Below, piece after piece: positions 11,031 to 18,836 of a stretch of DNA of 64,000 nucleotides. How positions within the stretch are numbered: position 1 is the stretch's first letter; every line of letters starts with the position of its first letter. Origin of the DNA: Streptomyces actinomycinicus (GTDB taxonomy: Bacteria > Actinomycetota > Actinomycetes > Streptomycetales > Streptomycetaceae); contig NZ_JAERRK010000002.1 of NCBI RefSeq assembly GCF_016741775.1, forward strand, positions 1-64,000, written 5' to 3'. The notes below the pieces were generated by a model. That model did no database searches and was not told the origin of the DNA. It saw nothing but the letters and a program-made list of their open reading frames with translations. A program made the translations under genes and the position numbers.

Positions 11031-11890
11031 GCCGCGCTGCCGATCGGTTCCAGCCGGCTCGCGGTCACAGCGGCCCAGGCGTCCTCGCGGTCGCCGCAGG
11101 CCACCGTGAGCGGGCCCGTGGCCTGCCCGGAGGCGAGCCGTTCGGCCGCGACCGCGAGGCCGATGACACCGTCGGCGCCGTAGTGGCTGCCGACACCGGG
11201 CTCCGCGCCGGCGGGCCGCAGGCCGTGCCGCTCGACGGAGCCGATGGTGACCGTCGCGCGGCCGGTCCAGGCGCCGGGCACGCCGAGCAGGACACAGCCG
11301 GCCCCCTCGGTCAGGGCGCCGCCGTCCGGACGCAGCGCCTCGAGGTCCCGGGCCACCGGGTCCGCGGGCTCGACGCCCACGACCACGGCGCGGCGGGCCC
11401 GGCCCGCGCGCAGCAGCCGGGCGGCGAGCTGCACGGCGTCGAGTCCGGCCGTGGCGCCGCTGCACACCGCGAGGTTCGGCCCCGTGAAGCCGTACCTGAT
11501 CGCGATGCTGCTGGCGATGATGTTGCTGGAGGCGTTCGGCGCGTCCAGGACGCTCACCGCGGCGCCGCCGCCCTCACGCATGTCCGAGACCATCGTGCAG
11601 ACGGTCTCGACGTTGCCGAGGTTCGAGGCGACGACGACGGCGGTGCCGGCCGCCTGGTCCACCGGGCCGGGGGTCCGGCCCGGTGGCACGCCGAGTGCCC
11701 GGTGCACCGCGCACAGGGCGAGGCGGGTGGCCGGCTCCTTGCCGAGCAGTCCCTTGCGGCCGAGGACGAGCTTGGCATCGGCCGCGGAACAGGCGGGCTC
11801 CTGCGGGGAGCCGGGCAGCTCGGCGGCTGTCCTTCCGGGCACGTGCACGGCCCAGCCCGCCAGCACGATCTGCGGGTCGCGGTCAGTCAT
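11027..11890 (-). CDS. Shortened ketosynthase-like protein (CLF-like partner of KS2)
   Basis: 287 residues against about 400 for a full ketosynthase. The ATG at 11890 is chosen because GGAGG lies 6 nt upstream; a GTG 3 nt earlier is also possible. The nucleophile region is readable as AVCSGATAGLDA with Cys143, but the downstream His-containing blocks (AHGT and K...GH) are not recognisable and the thiolase fold is cut short. It overlaps the end of the complete ketosynthase gene upstream. Pairing of a full KS with a degenerate neighbour suggests a heterodimer in which this chain shapes the pocket. Independent condensing activity looks unlikely. Confidence 0.75.
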   Translation of the reverse strand: MTDRDPQIVLAGWAVHVPGRTAAELPGSPQEPACSAADAKLVLGRKGLLGKEPATRLALCAVHRALGVPPGRTPGPVDQAAGTAVVVASNLGNVETVCTMVSDMREGGGAAVSVLDAPNASSNIIASSIAIRYGFTGPNLAVCSGATAGLDAVQLAARLLRAGRARRAVVVGVEPADPVARDLEALRPDGGALTEGAGCVLLGVPGAWTGRATVTIGSVERHGLRPAGAEPGVGSHYGADGVIGLAVAAERLASGQATGPLTVACGDREDAWAAVTASRLEPIGSAA

Positions 11891-13016
11891 CACTCGCCTC
11901 CACGATCGTCACGGCGTTGACACCGCCGAAGCCGAAGGCGTCGACCTGCGCGAGGCGCGGGCGGGCCCGCAGCGGGGCGCCCCGCACGAGGCCGAGCTTC
12001 TCGGCCTCGGGCATCGGCGAGCGCAGCCCCACCACCGGTGGGACGGTCCCGGCACGCATGGCGGTGAGTGCGACGAGGACGCTCATCAGTGCCGAGCCGC
12101 CCGACGTGTGGCCGATCGCGCCCTTGACGGCCGTGACCGGCGGGCCGTCGGGACCGAACACCTCGAGGAGGGCGGCGCCCTCGGTGGGGTCGTTGAGACC
12201 GGTGGAGGTGCCGTGCGCCACCACCAGGCCGATGTCGTCCGGCGATGTCCCCGCGTACTCGTGCGCCTGCCGCATGGCCGCGACGATCCCCGCCCGGTCG
12301 GGCGCGGTCTCGTGGTACGCGTCGCAGGTGAGGCCGACGCCCCGGAGCACACCGAGGGTGGGCCGCCCCTCGGGGACGTCCTCGGGGCGCTCGAGGACCA
12401 CGGCCGCGGCACCCTCGCCGAGCAGGACGCCCGGGCGGTCCTCGTCGAACGGGCGGACCATGTCCGAGGTGCCGTCCGTCACCTTGCCGATGACGGTGAG
12501 CATGCTCTCCGTCATCGTGTCGCACCCGGCGGCGACCACCACGTCGGCGTCGCCCAGTTCGAGGATGTCCGCGCCGAGTGCCAGCGCGTATCCGGAGGCC
12601 GCGCACGCGTTGGCGATGGTGTGCACCTCCGTGACCTCGGGCACCGCCGCCCGGACGGCCTCCCTGAAGTGCAGCTGTGTCAGGTGCAGCGGGGTGCCGT
12701 CGGCGTGCCACTGCTCGACGCCGCGCAGCTCGCGCAGACCGGTGCCCACGACCACTGCCACCCGGCGCCGGGCGGGGTCCACCCCGGCGTCGCGCAGGGC
12801 CTCGGCCACGCAGTCGGCGAGCCAGTCGCCCGCCAGGCGCGGCCTGGACCCCGGCCGGCCGTCCTGGATCTCGTAGCCGTGGGTGACGCCGAGCTTGCCG
12901 GGGTCGCCGAGGCGCAGCGGGGCGACCCCGCTGCGCCCTTCCAGGAGGGCCAGGCAGGTGGCTTCCAGGTCACCGAGGCAGGTGACCATGGAGCTACCCG
13001 TGATGGCCGCCGACAC
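11883..13016 (-). CDS. Beta-ketoacyl synthase, second KS of the cluster
   Basis: About 377 residues from the GTG at 13016, which has AGGGGGTGGAG upstream and puts AITGSSMVTCLG at the normal N-terminal position; an in-frame start at 13043 also exists. The catalytic triad is complete: Cys138 in ANACAASGYAL, His268 in VVAHGTSTG, and His303 in KGAIGHTSGG, with Lys298. The gene overlaps the CLF-like gene upstream by 23 nt. It is a condensing enzyme of the FabF/type II PKS class. With two active KS chains in one operon, one may elongate a different chain-length window than the other. That division of labour is inference. Confidence 0.9.
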   Translation of the reverse strand: MSAAITGSSMVTCLGDLEATCLALLEGRSGVAPLRLGDPGKLGVTHGYEIQDGRPGSRPRLAGDWLADCVAEALRDAGVDPARRRVAVVVGTGLRELRGVEQWHADGTPLHLTQLHFREAVRAAVPEVTEVHTIANACAASGYALALGADILELGDADVVVAAGCDTMTESMLTVIGKVTDGTSDMVRPFDEDRPGVLLGEGAAAVVLERPEDVPEGRPTLGVLRGVGLTCDAYHETAPDRAGIVAAMRQAHEYAGTSPDDIGLVVAHGTSTGLNDPTEGAALLEVFGPDGPPVTAVKGAIGHTSGGSALMSVLVALTAMRAGTVPPVVGLRSPMPEAEKLGLVRGAPLRARPRLAQVDAFGFGGVNAVTIVEASDD

Positions 13017-14163
13017 GGCTCCACCCCCTGATGACCGCGGCACCGGCGGCGCCCTCCGCGGAGCGGGTGGTGATGACCGAGATCTCGCCGTCGCGGCCCG
13101 GTTCGGCCCGGTGCCGGGCGAGCAGTGCGGCGACCTGGAAGGCGCCGGTGGCGCTGAGCGCCTCGCCGGTGGCCTCCGTGACCCGCAGCCGTGGCACGTC
13201 CGCGCCGAGCACGGCGGTGACGGCGGCCTCTTCGGCGTCGTCGAGGCGCGGCATGCCGTTCCAGGCCGTGGCCACGGTGGCGACCTCGTCGGGCGTCACT
13301 CCGGCGCGGCCCAGGGCCCGCCGCAGACAGGTCTCCAGGCCGGCGGAGAACGCTCCGTCGGGGCCGGGGGGATCGAAGACACCGGCCTCCACGGCCAGCA
13401 CCTCGGCGTCCATGGCGCGGCCCGCCGCGCGCACCTCCTCGGCGCGCTCGACGACGAACACCGCGGCGCCCTCACCGGCAGGCAGGTCGCCGCCCTCGAC
13501 GGACTGCATGAAGTACGCGGCCCACGCGGTGTGCGGGCTGAACTCCTCCACACAGCCGACGAGCAGGGCGTCCGCGTAGTGGCAGTTGATGAGGTTGCGG
13601 CCGTAGCGCAGGGCGTTGTGCATCGCCATGTGGCCGCCGGCCACCGTGGCGTTGGGGCCCTTGAGGCCGAACCAGATGCCCGCCTGCCCGGCCGCGCAGT
13701 TCATCACGGCGTTGGGGAACAGCAGCGGGTTGACCAGGTAGGGACGGTCCTGGGTGAAGGTGTCCCGGCTGTAGTCGCTGGTCGACTTGGCGCTGCCGGT
13801 GGTGGTGCCCAGGGTGATGCCGATGCGGTCGCGGTTGTCCTCGCCGACCTCCAGATCGGAGTCGGCGAGCGCGGCCTTGCAGGCGACCAGACCGAGGGAG
13901 GTGGCGCGGTCGAAGAACGAGGTGCCCTTGCGGCCCAGGTGGTCGCGGACCTTGAAGTCCACGAGCGCGTGGGCCTCGGGGCGGGGCAGCGGCTCCTCGT
14001 ACAGCTCGGAGGCGTTGCCGGGCTCGGGGTCCGCGAGCGCCGCCGCGAGGGCCTCCGGTCCGAGGCCCGCTCCGGAGAGCACGCCGAAACCGGTGATGGC
14101 CAGCGTGCCGGTGGCGGCCGTATCGGGTGTGGCGGCCGCTGCGGTGCCGGTGGCGGTCGTCAA
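12994..14163 (-). CDS. Chain-length-factor-like ketosynthase (catalytically dead)
   Basis: 389 residues from a TTG start that overlaps the KS stop (TTGA), with GGGAGGA 7 nt upstream. The fold is a ketosynthase, but none of the three catalytic positions is kept. The nucleophile position in ATVAGGHMAMHNA aligns His178 with the usual Cys. The region that should be AHGTGT reads TAWNGMP. The K..GH block reads TEATGEALSATGA. Type II PKS chain-length factors have lost the same residues, usually with Gln at the Cys site. It should form a heterodimer with the active KS encoded immediately upstream and set the length of the polyene chain. Confidence 0.88.
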   Translation of the reverse strand: MTTATGTAAAATPDTAATGTLAITGFGVLSGAGLGPEALAAALADPEPGNASELYEEPLPRPEAHALVDFKVRDHLGRKGTSFFDRATSLGLVACKAALADSDLEVGEDNRDRIGITLGTTTGSAKSTSDYSRDTFTQDRPYLVNPLLFPNAVMNCAAGQAGIWFGLKGPNATVAGGHMAMHNALRYGRNLINCHYADALLVGCVEEFSPHTAWAAYFMQSVEGGDLPAGEGAAVFVVERAEEVRAAGRAMDAEVLAVEAGVFDPPGPDGAFSAGLETCLRRALGRAGVTPDEVATVATAWNGMPRLDDAEEAAVTAVLGADVPRLRVTEATGEALSATGAFQVAALLARHRAEPGRDGEISVITTRSAEGAAGAAVIRGWSRVGGHHG

Positions 14164-15365
14164 GACATCCTCCCGAGGACGACGATGGCGTTGTTGCCGC
14201 CGAACGCGAATCCGTTCACCTGGGCGATCCGGACGTCCGCGGTACGGGCGTGGTTCGGCACCGGGTCGATCGCCGGCAGCTCCGGGTCAGGAGTGCTGAA
14301 GTTGATGGTCGGCGGCAGGAAGGAGCCGCGGATGCCGAGCACCGAGGCGATCGCGCCGAGGCCGCTCGCGGCTCCCATCGCGTGTCCCAGCATCGACTTG
14401 GTCGAGCTGATCGGCGGCGGGTCGTCGCCGAAGACGTCGACCACGGCGCTGGCCTCGGTGTAGTCGTTGGCCGGGGTGCCGGTGCCGTGGGCGCAGATGT
14501 AGTCCACGTCCTCGGGCCGGATGCCGGCGTTCTTGTGCGCGAGCCGCATGCACGCGGCGATGCTCGCCCGGTCCGGTGCGACCATGTGGCTGGCGTCGCA
14601 GTTGAGGCCGTAGCCGAGTACCTCGGCGTAGATGCGGGCGCCGCGGGCGAGTGCCGAGTCCAGGCTCTCCAGGAACATCGCGGCACCGCCCTCGCCGGTG
14701 ATGATGCCCGAGCGGTCCCTGTCGAAGGGCGAGCACGCCTTCTCGGTGAGCGCACCGAGCCGGTAGAACCCGGCGTGCGACCAGCGGTGCACCGAGTCCG
14801 CACCACCGGCGATCATGTAGTCCGTCTCGCCCGAGCGGATCATGTCGCTGGCGAAGCCGAGAGCGTAGTTGCTGGCCGAGCACGCGGTGGACAGCGTCAC
14901 CGCGTCGCCGGTGAGGCGCAGTTCGCGGTTGACGGCCTGCGACAGTCGCGCGCTGGAGACCTGACGCACCAGGCCGGCGTCCAGACCGGTGGGACCGCCG
15001 GCGAGGGAGTCGGCGGTGAGCCGCTCCAGGATCTGCGTCTCACCTCCGGTGGTTCCCATGGTGGAACCGGCCCGCGAGGACGCGAGGACGTCCTCGTCGA
15101 TGCCGGCGTCCGCCACCGCGAGACGGGCGGCGGACGCGGCGAAGAGGCTGGTGCGGCCCCACTCTTCGACAGACAGCCGACGGACCATGTCCTCCGGCCG
15201 AAAGTCGTGCACCTCTCCGGCCATGTAGTAGGGGAAACCCGTGGTGTCGAAGCACTCGATGGGCGAGACGCCGTTGACACCCTGTCGCAGCGCCTGCTCG
15301 TAAGCGGCTGCTCCGATCCCGATACTCGAGACAGGCCCCAGGCCCGTGATGACTACCCGTCGCAT
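14160..15365 (-). CDS. Beta-ketoacyl synthase, first (main) KS of the cluster
   Basis: 401 residues, full length. The catalytic residues are Cys162 (TLSTACSASNYAL), His293 (ICAHGTGTP) and His328 (STKSMLGHAMGAASG), with Lys323. The N-terminal VVITGLGPVSSIG and C-terminal NGFAFGGNNAIVVL are standard for FabF-like condensing enzymes. It begins 4 nt after the ACP stop and its own stop overlaps the CLF-like gene, the classical ACP/KS/CLF core rearranged as ACP-KS-CLF. It should carry out decarboxylative condensation of malonyl-ACP. With a KR and DH in the same operon it belongs to the highly reducing type II systems known from ishigamide and cinnamoyl-lipid pathways. Confidence 0.93.
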   Translation of the reverse strand: MRRVVITGLGPVSSIGIGAAAYEQALRQGVNGVSPIECFDTTGFPYYMAGEVHDFRPEDMVRRLSVEEWGRTSLFAASAARLAVADAGIDEDVLASSRAGSTMGTTGGETQILERLTADSLAGGPTGLDAGLVRQVSSARLSQAVNRELRLTGDAVTLSTACSASNYALGFASDMIRSGETDYMIAGGADSVHRWSHAGFYRLGALTEKACSPFDRDRSGIITGEGGAAMFLESLDSALARGARIYAEVLGYGLNCDASHMVAPDRASIAACMRLAHKNAGIRPEDVDYICAHGTGTPANDYTEASAVVDVFGDDPPPISSTKSMLGHAMGAASGLGAIASVLGIRGSFLPPTINFSTPDPELPAIDPVPNHARTADVRIAQVNGFAFGGNNAIVVLGRMS

Positions 15366-15369
15366 GTGA

Positions 15370-15630
15370 TCAGTCCAGCCAGCCGGCGCGCTCGGCGAGG
15401 ATCTGGTACACCGCGGTCAGGTTCTCCATCTTCGGGAGGTCCGACTGCGGGATCTCGACCTTGTACTTCTTCTCCAGGCGGGCGAGGATCTCGATCGCGC
15501 GGAGCGAGTCGGCCTCGTGGTCGTTGGCGAAGTTGCTGGTCTCGGTGATCTCCTCGGGCTCGACCTCGAGAACCTCGGCAACGATCTCGCGGATCTCGTC
15601 GAGCTGCTCCTGCTGCACTGCGGTTGACAT
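15370..15630 (-). CDS. Acyl carrier protein
   Basis: 86 residues from the ATG at 15630, with GGGG 8 nt upstream; an ATG 6 nt earlier is also possible. The phosphopantetheine attachment motif is EADSLRAIEIL, with the serine where DSL is expected. The protein is acidic with the predicted helices of an ACP (EIREIVAEVLEVEPEEI, then RLEKKYKVEIP). It is the only free-standing ACP in the window and precedes the KS/CLF pair, so the growing polyene should be tethered to it. It could also deliver the finished chain to the NRPS condensation domain. Its leader contains a strong hairpin, listed separately. Confidence 0.93.
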   Translation of the reverse strand: MSTAVQQEQLDEIREIVAEVLEVEPEEITETSNFANDHEADSLRAIEILARLEKKYKVEIPQSDLPKMENLTAVYQILAERAGWLD

Positions 15631-15650
15631 TTCCATTCCCCATCTTCCGG

Positions 15651-15669
15651 AAAGGCGAGTCTCGCCTTT
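15651..15669 (-). promoter_or_regulatory. 8-bp hairpin in the leader of the ACP gene
   Basis: Perfect inverted repeat AAAGGCGA / TCGCCTTT with a 3-nt loop, about 10 nt upstream of the ACP ribosome site. In RNA it would form a compact stem just before the translation start. It could be a binding site or an mRNA-stability element; nothing in the sequence decides this. Confidence 0.55.
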
Positions 15670-15765
15670 ACTCAATTAGATTAGCGCGCCCAACTCCGGC
15701 ACATCCAGGCCGTATAGGGGTTCAGAATTAAGCGGCTTTTCCGCCGGAAATCGGCGCGCGAAAGA

Positions 15766-15794
15766 CACGGGCGCTGATTTCGCGAACGCCCGTG
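15766..15794. terminator. Terminator- or attenuator-like hairpin between dehydratase and ACP genes
   Basis: CACGGGCG and CGCCCGTG form a perfect 8-bp stem around a 13-nt loop. On the plus strand it is followed by a T-rich run (AATTCTTTTATTT); on the minus strand, the direction of the operon, only by TCTTT. It may partly separate the two dehydratase genes from the ACP-KS operon. Confidence 0.5.
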
Positions 15795-15855
15795 AATTCT
15801 TTTATTTCGGATTGACCGGCCGGGCCGGCCGGGACCCGGTGCGGGACCGGACCGG

Positions 15856-16344
15856 TCAGCTTGCGCCCGTGGCTTGCAGGGCGGCGGCCGGCTTCACCAG
15901 CGTCACCGCCTGGCCGACGGTGAGGATCGGCTCGCCGCCGACCGAGGCGGTGCCCTCGAAGAACGTGGCGCCGGCGGTCTGCTGCACCAACTTCACGTCG
16001 TGGCGCACGAGGTCGCCCGGGTAGGCCTGCCCGTGCACCGTCACCTTGGACATGCCGCCGAACAGGACGACCTCCCCCTCCCCCGCGCCGCCCTGGTCGC
16101 CGTGGGCGGCCAGCAGAGCGGCGCTCTGGCACCAGGACTCGATCAGCAGGGCGGTGGGGTAGGCGTACGCGCCGTCCTCCGCGTCCTCCGGGACGTCCTG
16201 GTACCAGGGCTCGTTGCACGTCACGGCCTTGACGGTGGAGATGCCGTGGCCGGCCGTGACCTCGAGCACCCGGTCCACGAGCAGGATCGGATAGCGATGC
16301 GGAATGAGCGTCTTCGCCGTTCCGGGCCCGAACGTAGCGGACAT
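15856..16344 (-). CDS. FabZ-like single-hotdog dehydratase
   Basis: 162 residues, starting at ATG 16344 with AGGGGAAAGG upstream. It carries LIPHRYPILLVDRV with catalytic-type His16 and YPTALLIESWCQSAALL with Glu69, the FabZ/FabA active-site pair. It corresponds to the C-terminal half of the fused dehydratase at 6289-7296, including the PxxLLIESW-Q block. The next gene upstream encodes the partner that matches the N-terminal half, so the two probably form a heterodimeric dehydratase acting on beta-hydroxyacyl-ACP. A 225-nt space follows before the ACP gene. Confidence 0.88.
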   Translation of the reverse strand: MSATFGPGTAKTLIPHRYPILLVDRVLEVTAGHGISTVKAVTCNEPWYQDVPEDAEDGAYAYPTALLIESWCQSAALLAAHGDQGGAGEGEVVLFGGMSKVTVHGQAYPGDLVRHDVKLVQQTAGATFFEGTASVGGEPILTVGQAVTLVKPAAALQATGAS

Positions 16345-16394
16345 GTGCGGTCTGCCTTTCCCCTGCGGTTGGTGGGACGGGTGGGCGGGAGCCA

Positions 16395-16769
16395 CTACAG
16401 CTCGCGGTAGCGCAGGCGGAAGGTGGCCGCCTTCGCGCCGTCGGCGGTGCAGTGTCCGGTCACCGTCCACAGGGCGTCCTCGCCCGCCGTGAGGGCGCAG
16501 TCGGCGGTGACCTCGGCACCCGGGGTCACCGGGGACAGGAAGCGGGCGGACACGACGGACTCCAGCAGCAGGCGGCGCCCGTGCCCGGCGGCGAAGCGGC
16601 GCACCGCGCACTGCGTCAGCTCGAGCAGGAACACTCCGGGCAGCAACGGGAACCGGGGGTAGTGCCCGGCGAACACCGGCGCCTCCGGATCGACCGCGAC
16701 GCTCAGCGTGACTCCGGTGTCGTCCAGGCGCCGCAGCGTCTCCCCTGGCAGCAGGGTGACAGCGGACAT
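16395..16769 (-). CDS. Single-hotdog dehydratase-like subunit
   Basis: 124 residues, ATG at 16769 with AAGGAG 6 nt upstream. The hotdog signature is FAGHYPRFPLLPGVFLLELTQ, with His36 and Glu50. It is the counterpart of the N-terminal half of the fused dehydratase (GHYPDF...PGAFVIES). It is followed after 50 nt by the FabZ-like gene, in the same order as the domains in the fusion. It is likely the second subunit of a dehydratase or an acyl-binding partner in polyene formation. It is the most upstream gene of the leftward PKS operon, so the operon promoter should lie near 16770-16980. Confidence 0.8.
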   Translation of the reverse strand: MSAVTLLPGETLRRLDDTGVTLSVAVDPEAPVFAGHYPRFPLLPGVFLLELTQCAVRRFAAGHGRRLLLESVVSARFLSPVTPGAEVTADCALTAGEDALWTVTGHCTADGAKAATFRLRYREL

Positions 16770-16784
16770 CGTTGCTCCTTCTCT

Positions 16785-16975
16785 TCGGACTCGTCGGGCG
16801 CGTCGGGCTGTTCGGCTCCGCAGGCCCGGCGGACTCGTGGGGCGGGCTGTTCGGATCCGCGGGCCGGGCGGACTCATCAGGCTCTTCGGGCTGTTCGGCC
16901 CGGCGGACTCATCAGGCTCTTCGGGCTGTTCGGCCCCGCCGGCCCGGCGGCTTGTCGGGTTCCTCGGTCTCGTCC
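16785..16975. repeat. Degenerate tandem repeats upstream of the PKS operon
   Basis: Imperfect repeats built on GGACTC / TCAGGCTCTTCGGGCTGTTC / GGCCCGGCGG units of about 20-45 nt; the block TCATCAGGCTCTTCGGGCTG occurs twice. The stretch lies between the recombinase stop and the first dehydratase. It is probably non-coding, formed by slippage, and may overlap the operon promoter. Confidence 0.6.
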
Positions 16976-16979
16976 CGGG

Positions 16980-17867
16980 TCACAGGCGCAGCGCGCCGCT
17001 CAGGGGCCTGCCCCCGGCGCCGACCGCGGCCTTCACCCGCAAGGTGCGCGAGGTGTCGGTGTAGGTCATGTGCAGCCCCAGCGAGCGGAACAGCGCGGCG
17101 TGCTCCTCGCCCGGGACGTCGGGCAAGGTCCCCAGCTCACAGCCGGCTCCGCGCACCGCGGCGCGTACGTCCCGCAGCCAGGCCAGCACCGCGCCCACGG
17201 CCGCCTGCTCCCGCAGGTACACATTGCGCGGGTGCTCGTCCTGACCGGCCGCTCGCACGGAGGCCCCGGGAAGACGACAGCGGTAGTAGGACTCGCCGTT
17301 GTTGTGGGTGCCCTGCATCAGCCGGTGGCACCAGGTGCAGCGGACCAGCCCACGCAGGACGTACGTACGCCCCGGCGGCCGGGTCCGCCCCGTGCCCGCC
17401 CGTCGGGCCGCGAACAGTTCGCCGACGCGCTCCGCCACCGTGGCCGGCACGATCGGCTGGAAGGGGGCGGACGGGCCGCCCGTGTAGCGCGGGTTCACCA
17501 GGATCGACCGCACGGTCCCCTTGGACCAGGCCGCACCGGGGACCGGCCCGGCCGGCCGGTACGACGTCCCGTCGGCCGCGGCGTGCCCGCGTGTGCTCGG
17601 GCTGGGGATGCCGTCGGCGGTCAGGCCCTCGGCGATGTCCTGCAGCCCCCTGCCGTCGACATACTCGGAGAAGATCCGGCGGACGACGGCCGCGGCGCCC
17701 TCGTCGGGGACGACCGCGAGCGCCGACCGGTCCGCCCCGGCGGTGACGCGGTAGCCGTACGGAGGGCGCCCGCGCCGGCCCGCCGCGCCTGCGGCCGGGA
17801 ACTTCGCCTGGGGCCCGCACCGCTCCCGTGCCCGTTCCGGCCGTACCGAATGTGTCAACGTGCCCAC
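16980..17867 (-). CDS. Serine recombinase remnant: recombinase and zinc-ribbon domains only
   Basis: 295 residues from a GTG with GAGAGGA upstream. It has the DNA-binding recombinase domain of large serine recombinases (GRPPYGYRV, GIPSPSTRG, WSKGTVRSILVNPRYTG) and a zinc ribbon (CTWC...YYRC). The N-terminal catalytic resolvase domain with its active-site serine is absent. It therefore cannot cut DNA alone. It is either a decayed mobile-element gene or a protein kept as a DNA-binding factor. It shares the strand of the PKS operon and lies just upstream of it. I see no attachment site beside it. Confidence 0.8.
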   Translation of the reverse strand: MGTLTHSVRPERARERCGPQAKFPAAGAAGRRGRPPYGYRVTAGADRSALAVVPDEGAAAVVRRIFSEYVDGRGLQDIAEGLTADGIPSPSTRGHAAADGTSYRPAGPVPGAAWSKGTVRSILVNPRYTGGPSAPFQPIVPATVAERVGELFAARRAGTGRTRPPGRTYVLRGLVRCTWCHRLMQGTHNNGESYYRCRLPGASVRAAGQDEHPRNVYLREQAAVGAVLAWLRDVRAAVRGAGCELGTLPDVPGEEHAALFRSLGLHMTYTDTSRTLRVKAAVGAGGRPLSGALRL

Positions 17868-18227
17868 ACCGTCCTCTCTTCGCCACGGCCGAGGTCGCCG
17901 AGCGCGCCAACGCTAAGCCGGGGTGCCCGGCCCGTTCCGAGTCGTGTCCGGAAAGTGCCATCGCGGGTGGTGACCCGGCCGACGGCGAGCCGGCGGAGCG
18001 TGGTGTCCGCCACGCTCCGCACGCTGTGCCCGTGGTCGGCGGCGAGATCACCCGGCCCCGGCGGGGGGACCGGGGCCCGCTCCGCCGAGAGGAGTCTGGA
18101 CACCGCCACGGGCCGTGGACCAATCCAGTTTCAAAGCCTGAATGCGCTGCTGGCCGTGCCCCCGGGTCATGGGGACACTGGCAGGGCGCACGCGGCCGGC
18201 GGCCCGTCGCGGCCGGCCGCCGGGCGG
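17868..18227. other. Non-coding stretch between recombinase remnant and LysR-like gene
   Basis: About 360 GC-rich bases. Open frames here are short and lack family resemblance or ribosome sites. I see no clear promoter, repeat or hairpin. It could contain the lost 5' part of the recombinase locus, but no resolvase motif is readable in any frame. Confidence 0.4.
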
Positions 18228-18479
18228 TCAGGCGGCGACGCTCTTGATGCTCTCGAACAGGCTGAGCATGGCGCGCGCCGAGGGCAGGATCATGCGCCCT
18301 TCGCGGGTGAGCCGGGCCCCGGTCGAGTCCCGTACGAACAACTTGGTGCCCAGCGCCTGTTCCAGGCACTTGATCTGGTAGCTGACGGCCGGCTGGGAAT
18401 AGCCCAGGCACTTGGCCGCATGGTCCATCCTGCCTGTTTCGGCGATCGAGACGAAGGCGCGGAGCTCTCGCTCGTGCAT
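18228..18479 (-). CDS. HTH-only LysR-type protein
   Basis: 83 residues from the ATG at 18479, with GAGGAG 8 nt upstream. The sequence ELRAFVSIAETGRMDHAAKCLGYSQPAVSYQIKCLEQALGTKLF is a complete LysR winged-helix DNA-binding domain. The linker helix follows, and the protein then stops; the usual 200-residue effector domain is missing. It may bind DNA without a small-molecule switch or act as a competitor of full-length LysR proteins. It is divergent from the ABC exporter gene, so it probably acts on the shared 357-nt region. Truncation by decay cannot be excluded, but the frame and ribosome site are intact. Confidence 0.8.
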   Translation of the reverse strand: MHERELRAFVSIAETGRMDHAAKCLGYSQPAVSYQIKCLEQALGTKLFVRDSTGARLTREGRMILPSARAMLSLFESIKSVAA

Positions 18480-18836
18480 GACCAACTCTCCTCAAACAAT
18501 TCGCTGTCGGTGGACGAAAAAGACTCCGTCCCACCGTGTCGACGCCATTTTCACGCCCCACCGCACCGGTGCGGCAGCTCGCTGCAGGAACGTGTAGAGA
18601 TGCCTTCGGCGCGGCCGGAGGGTGCTATAAGCGGGCCCTCATCGCGCCATATCGAAATATTCACAGTGGATTGGAGGGCGATCCGCGGACTGCGTACCGT
18701 CGTGGCCGCCTGCCGGCTCGTCGCCGGTGAGGCGCGACCGTCACGGACGGCGTCGATCCGCCGGCCTCGCGACCACGTACGGCCGCAGATGGTGTGCGAA
18801 CGGATCCAGGTCGTTGCATCGATCGAGGAGGCTGGC
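18480..18836. promoter_or_regulatory. Divergent intergenic region between LysR-like and exporter genes
   Basis: 357 bases without a gene and less GC-rich than its surroundings. A TATAAG -10-like hexamer lies at 18626-18631, and an AT-rich patch (CATATCGAAATATTCACA) at about 18650-18667. I could not pair the hexamer with a good -35. This is the likely site of regulation by the small LysR-like protein. Confidence 0.45.
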
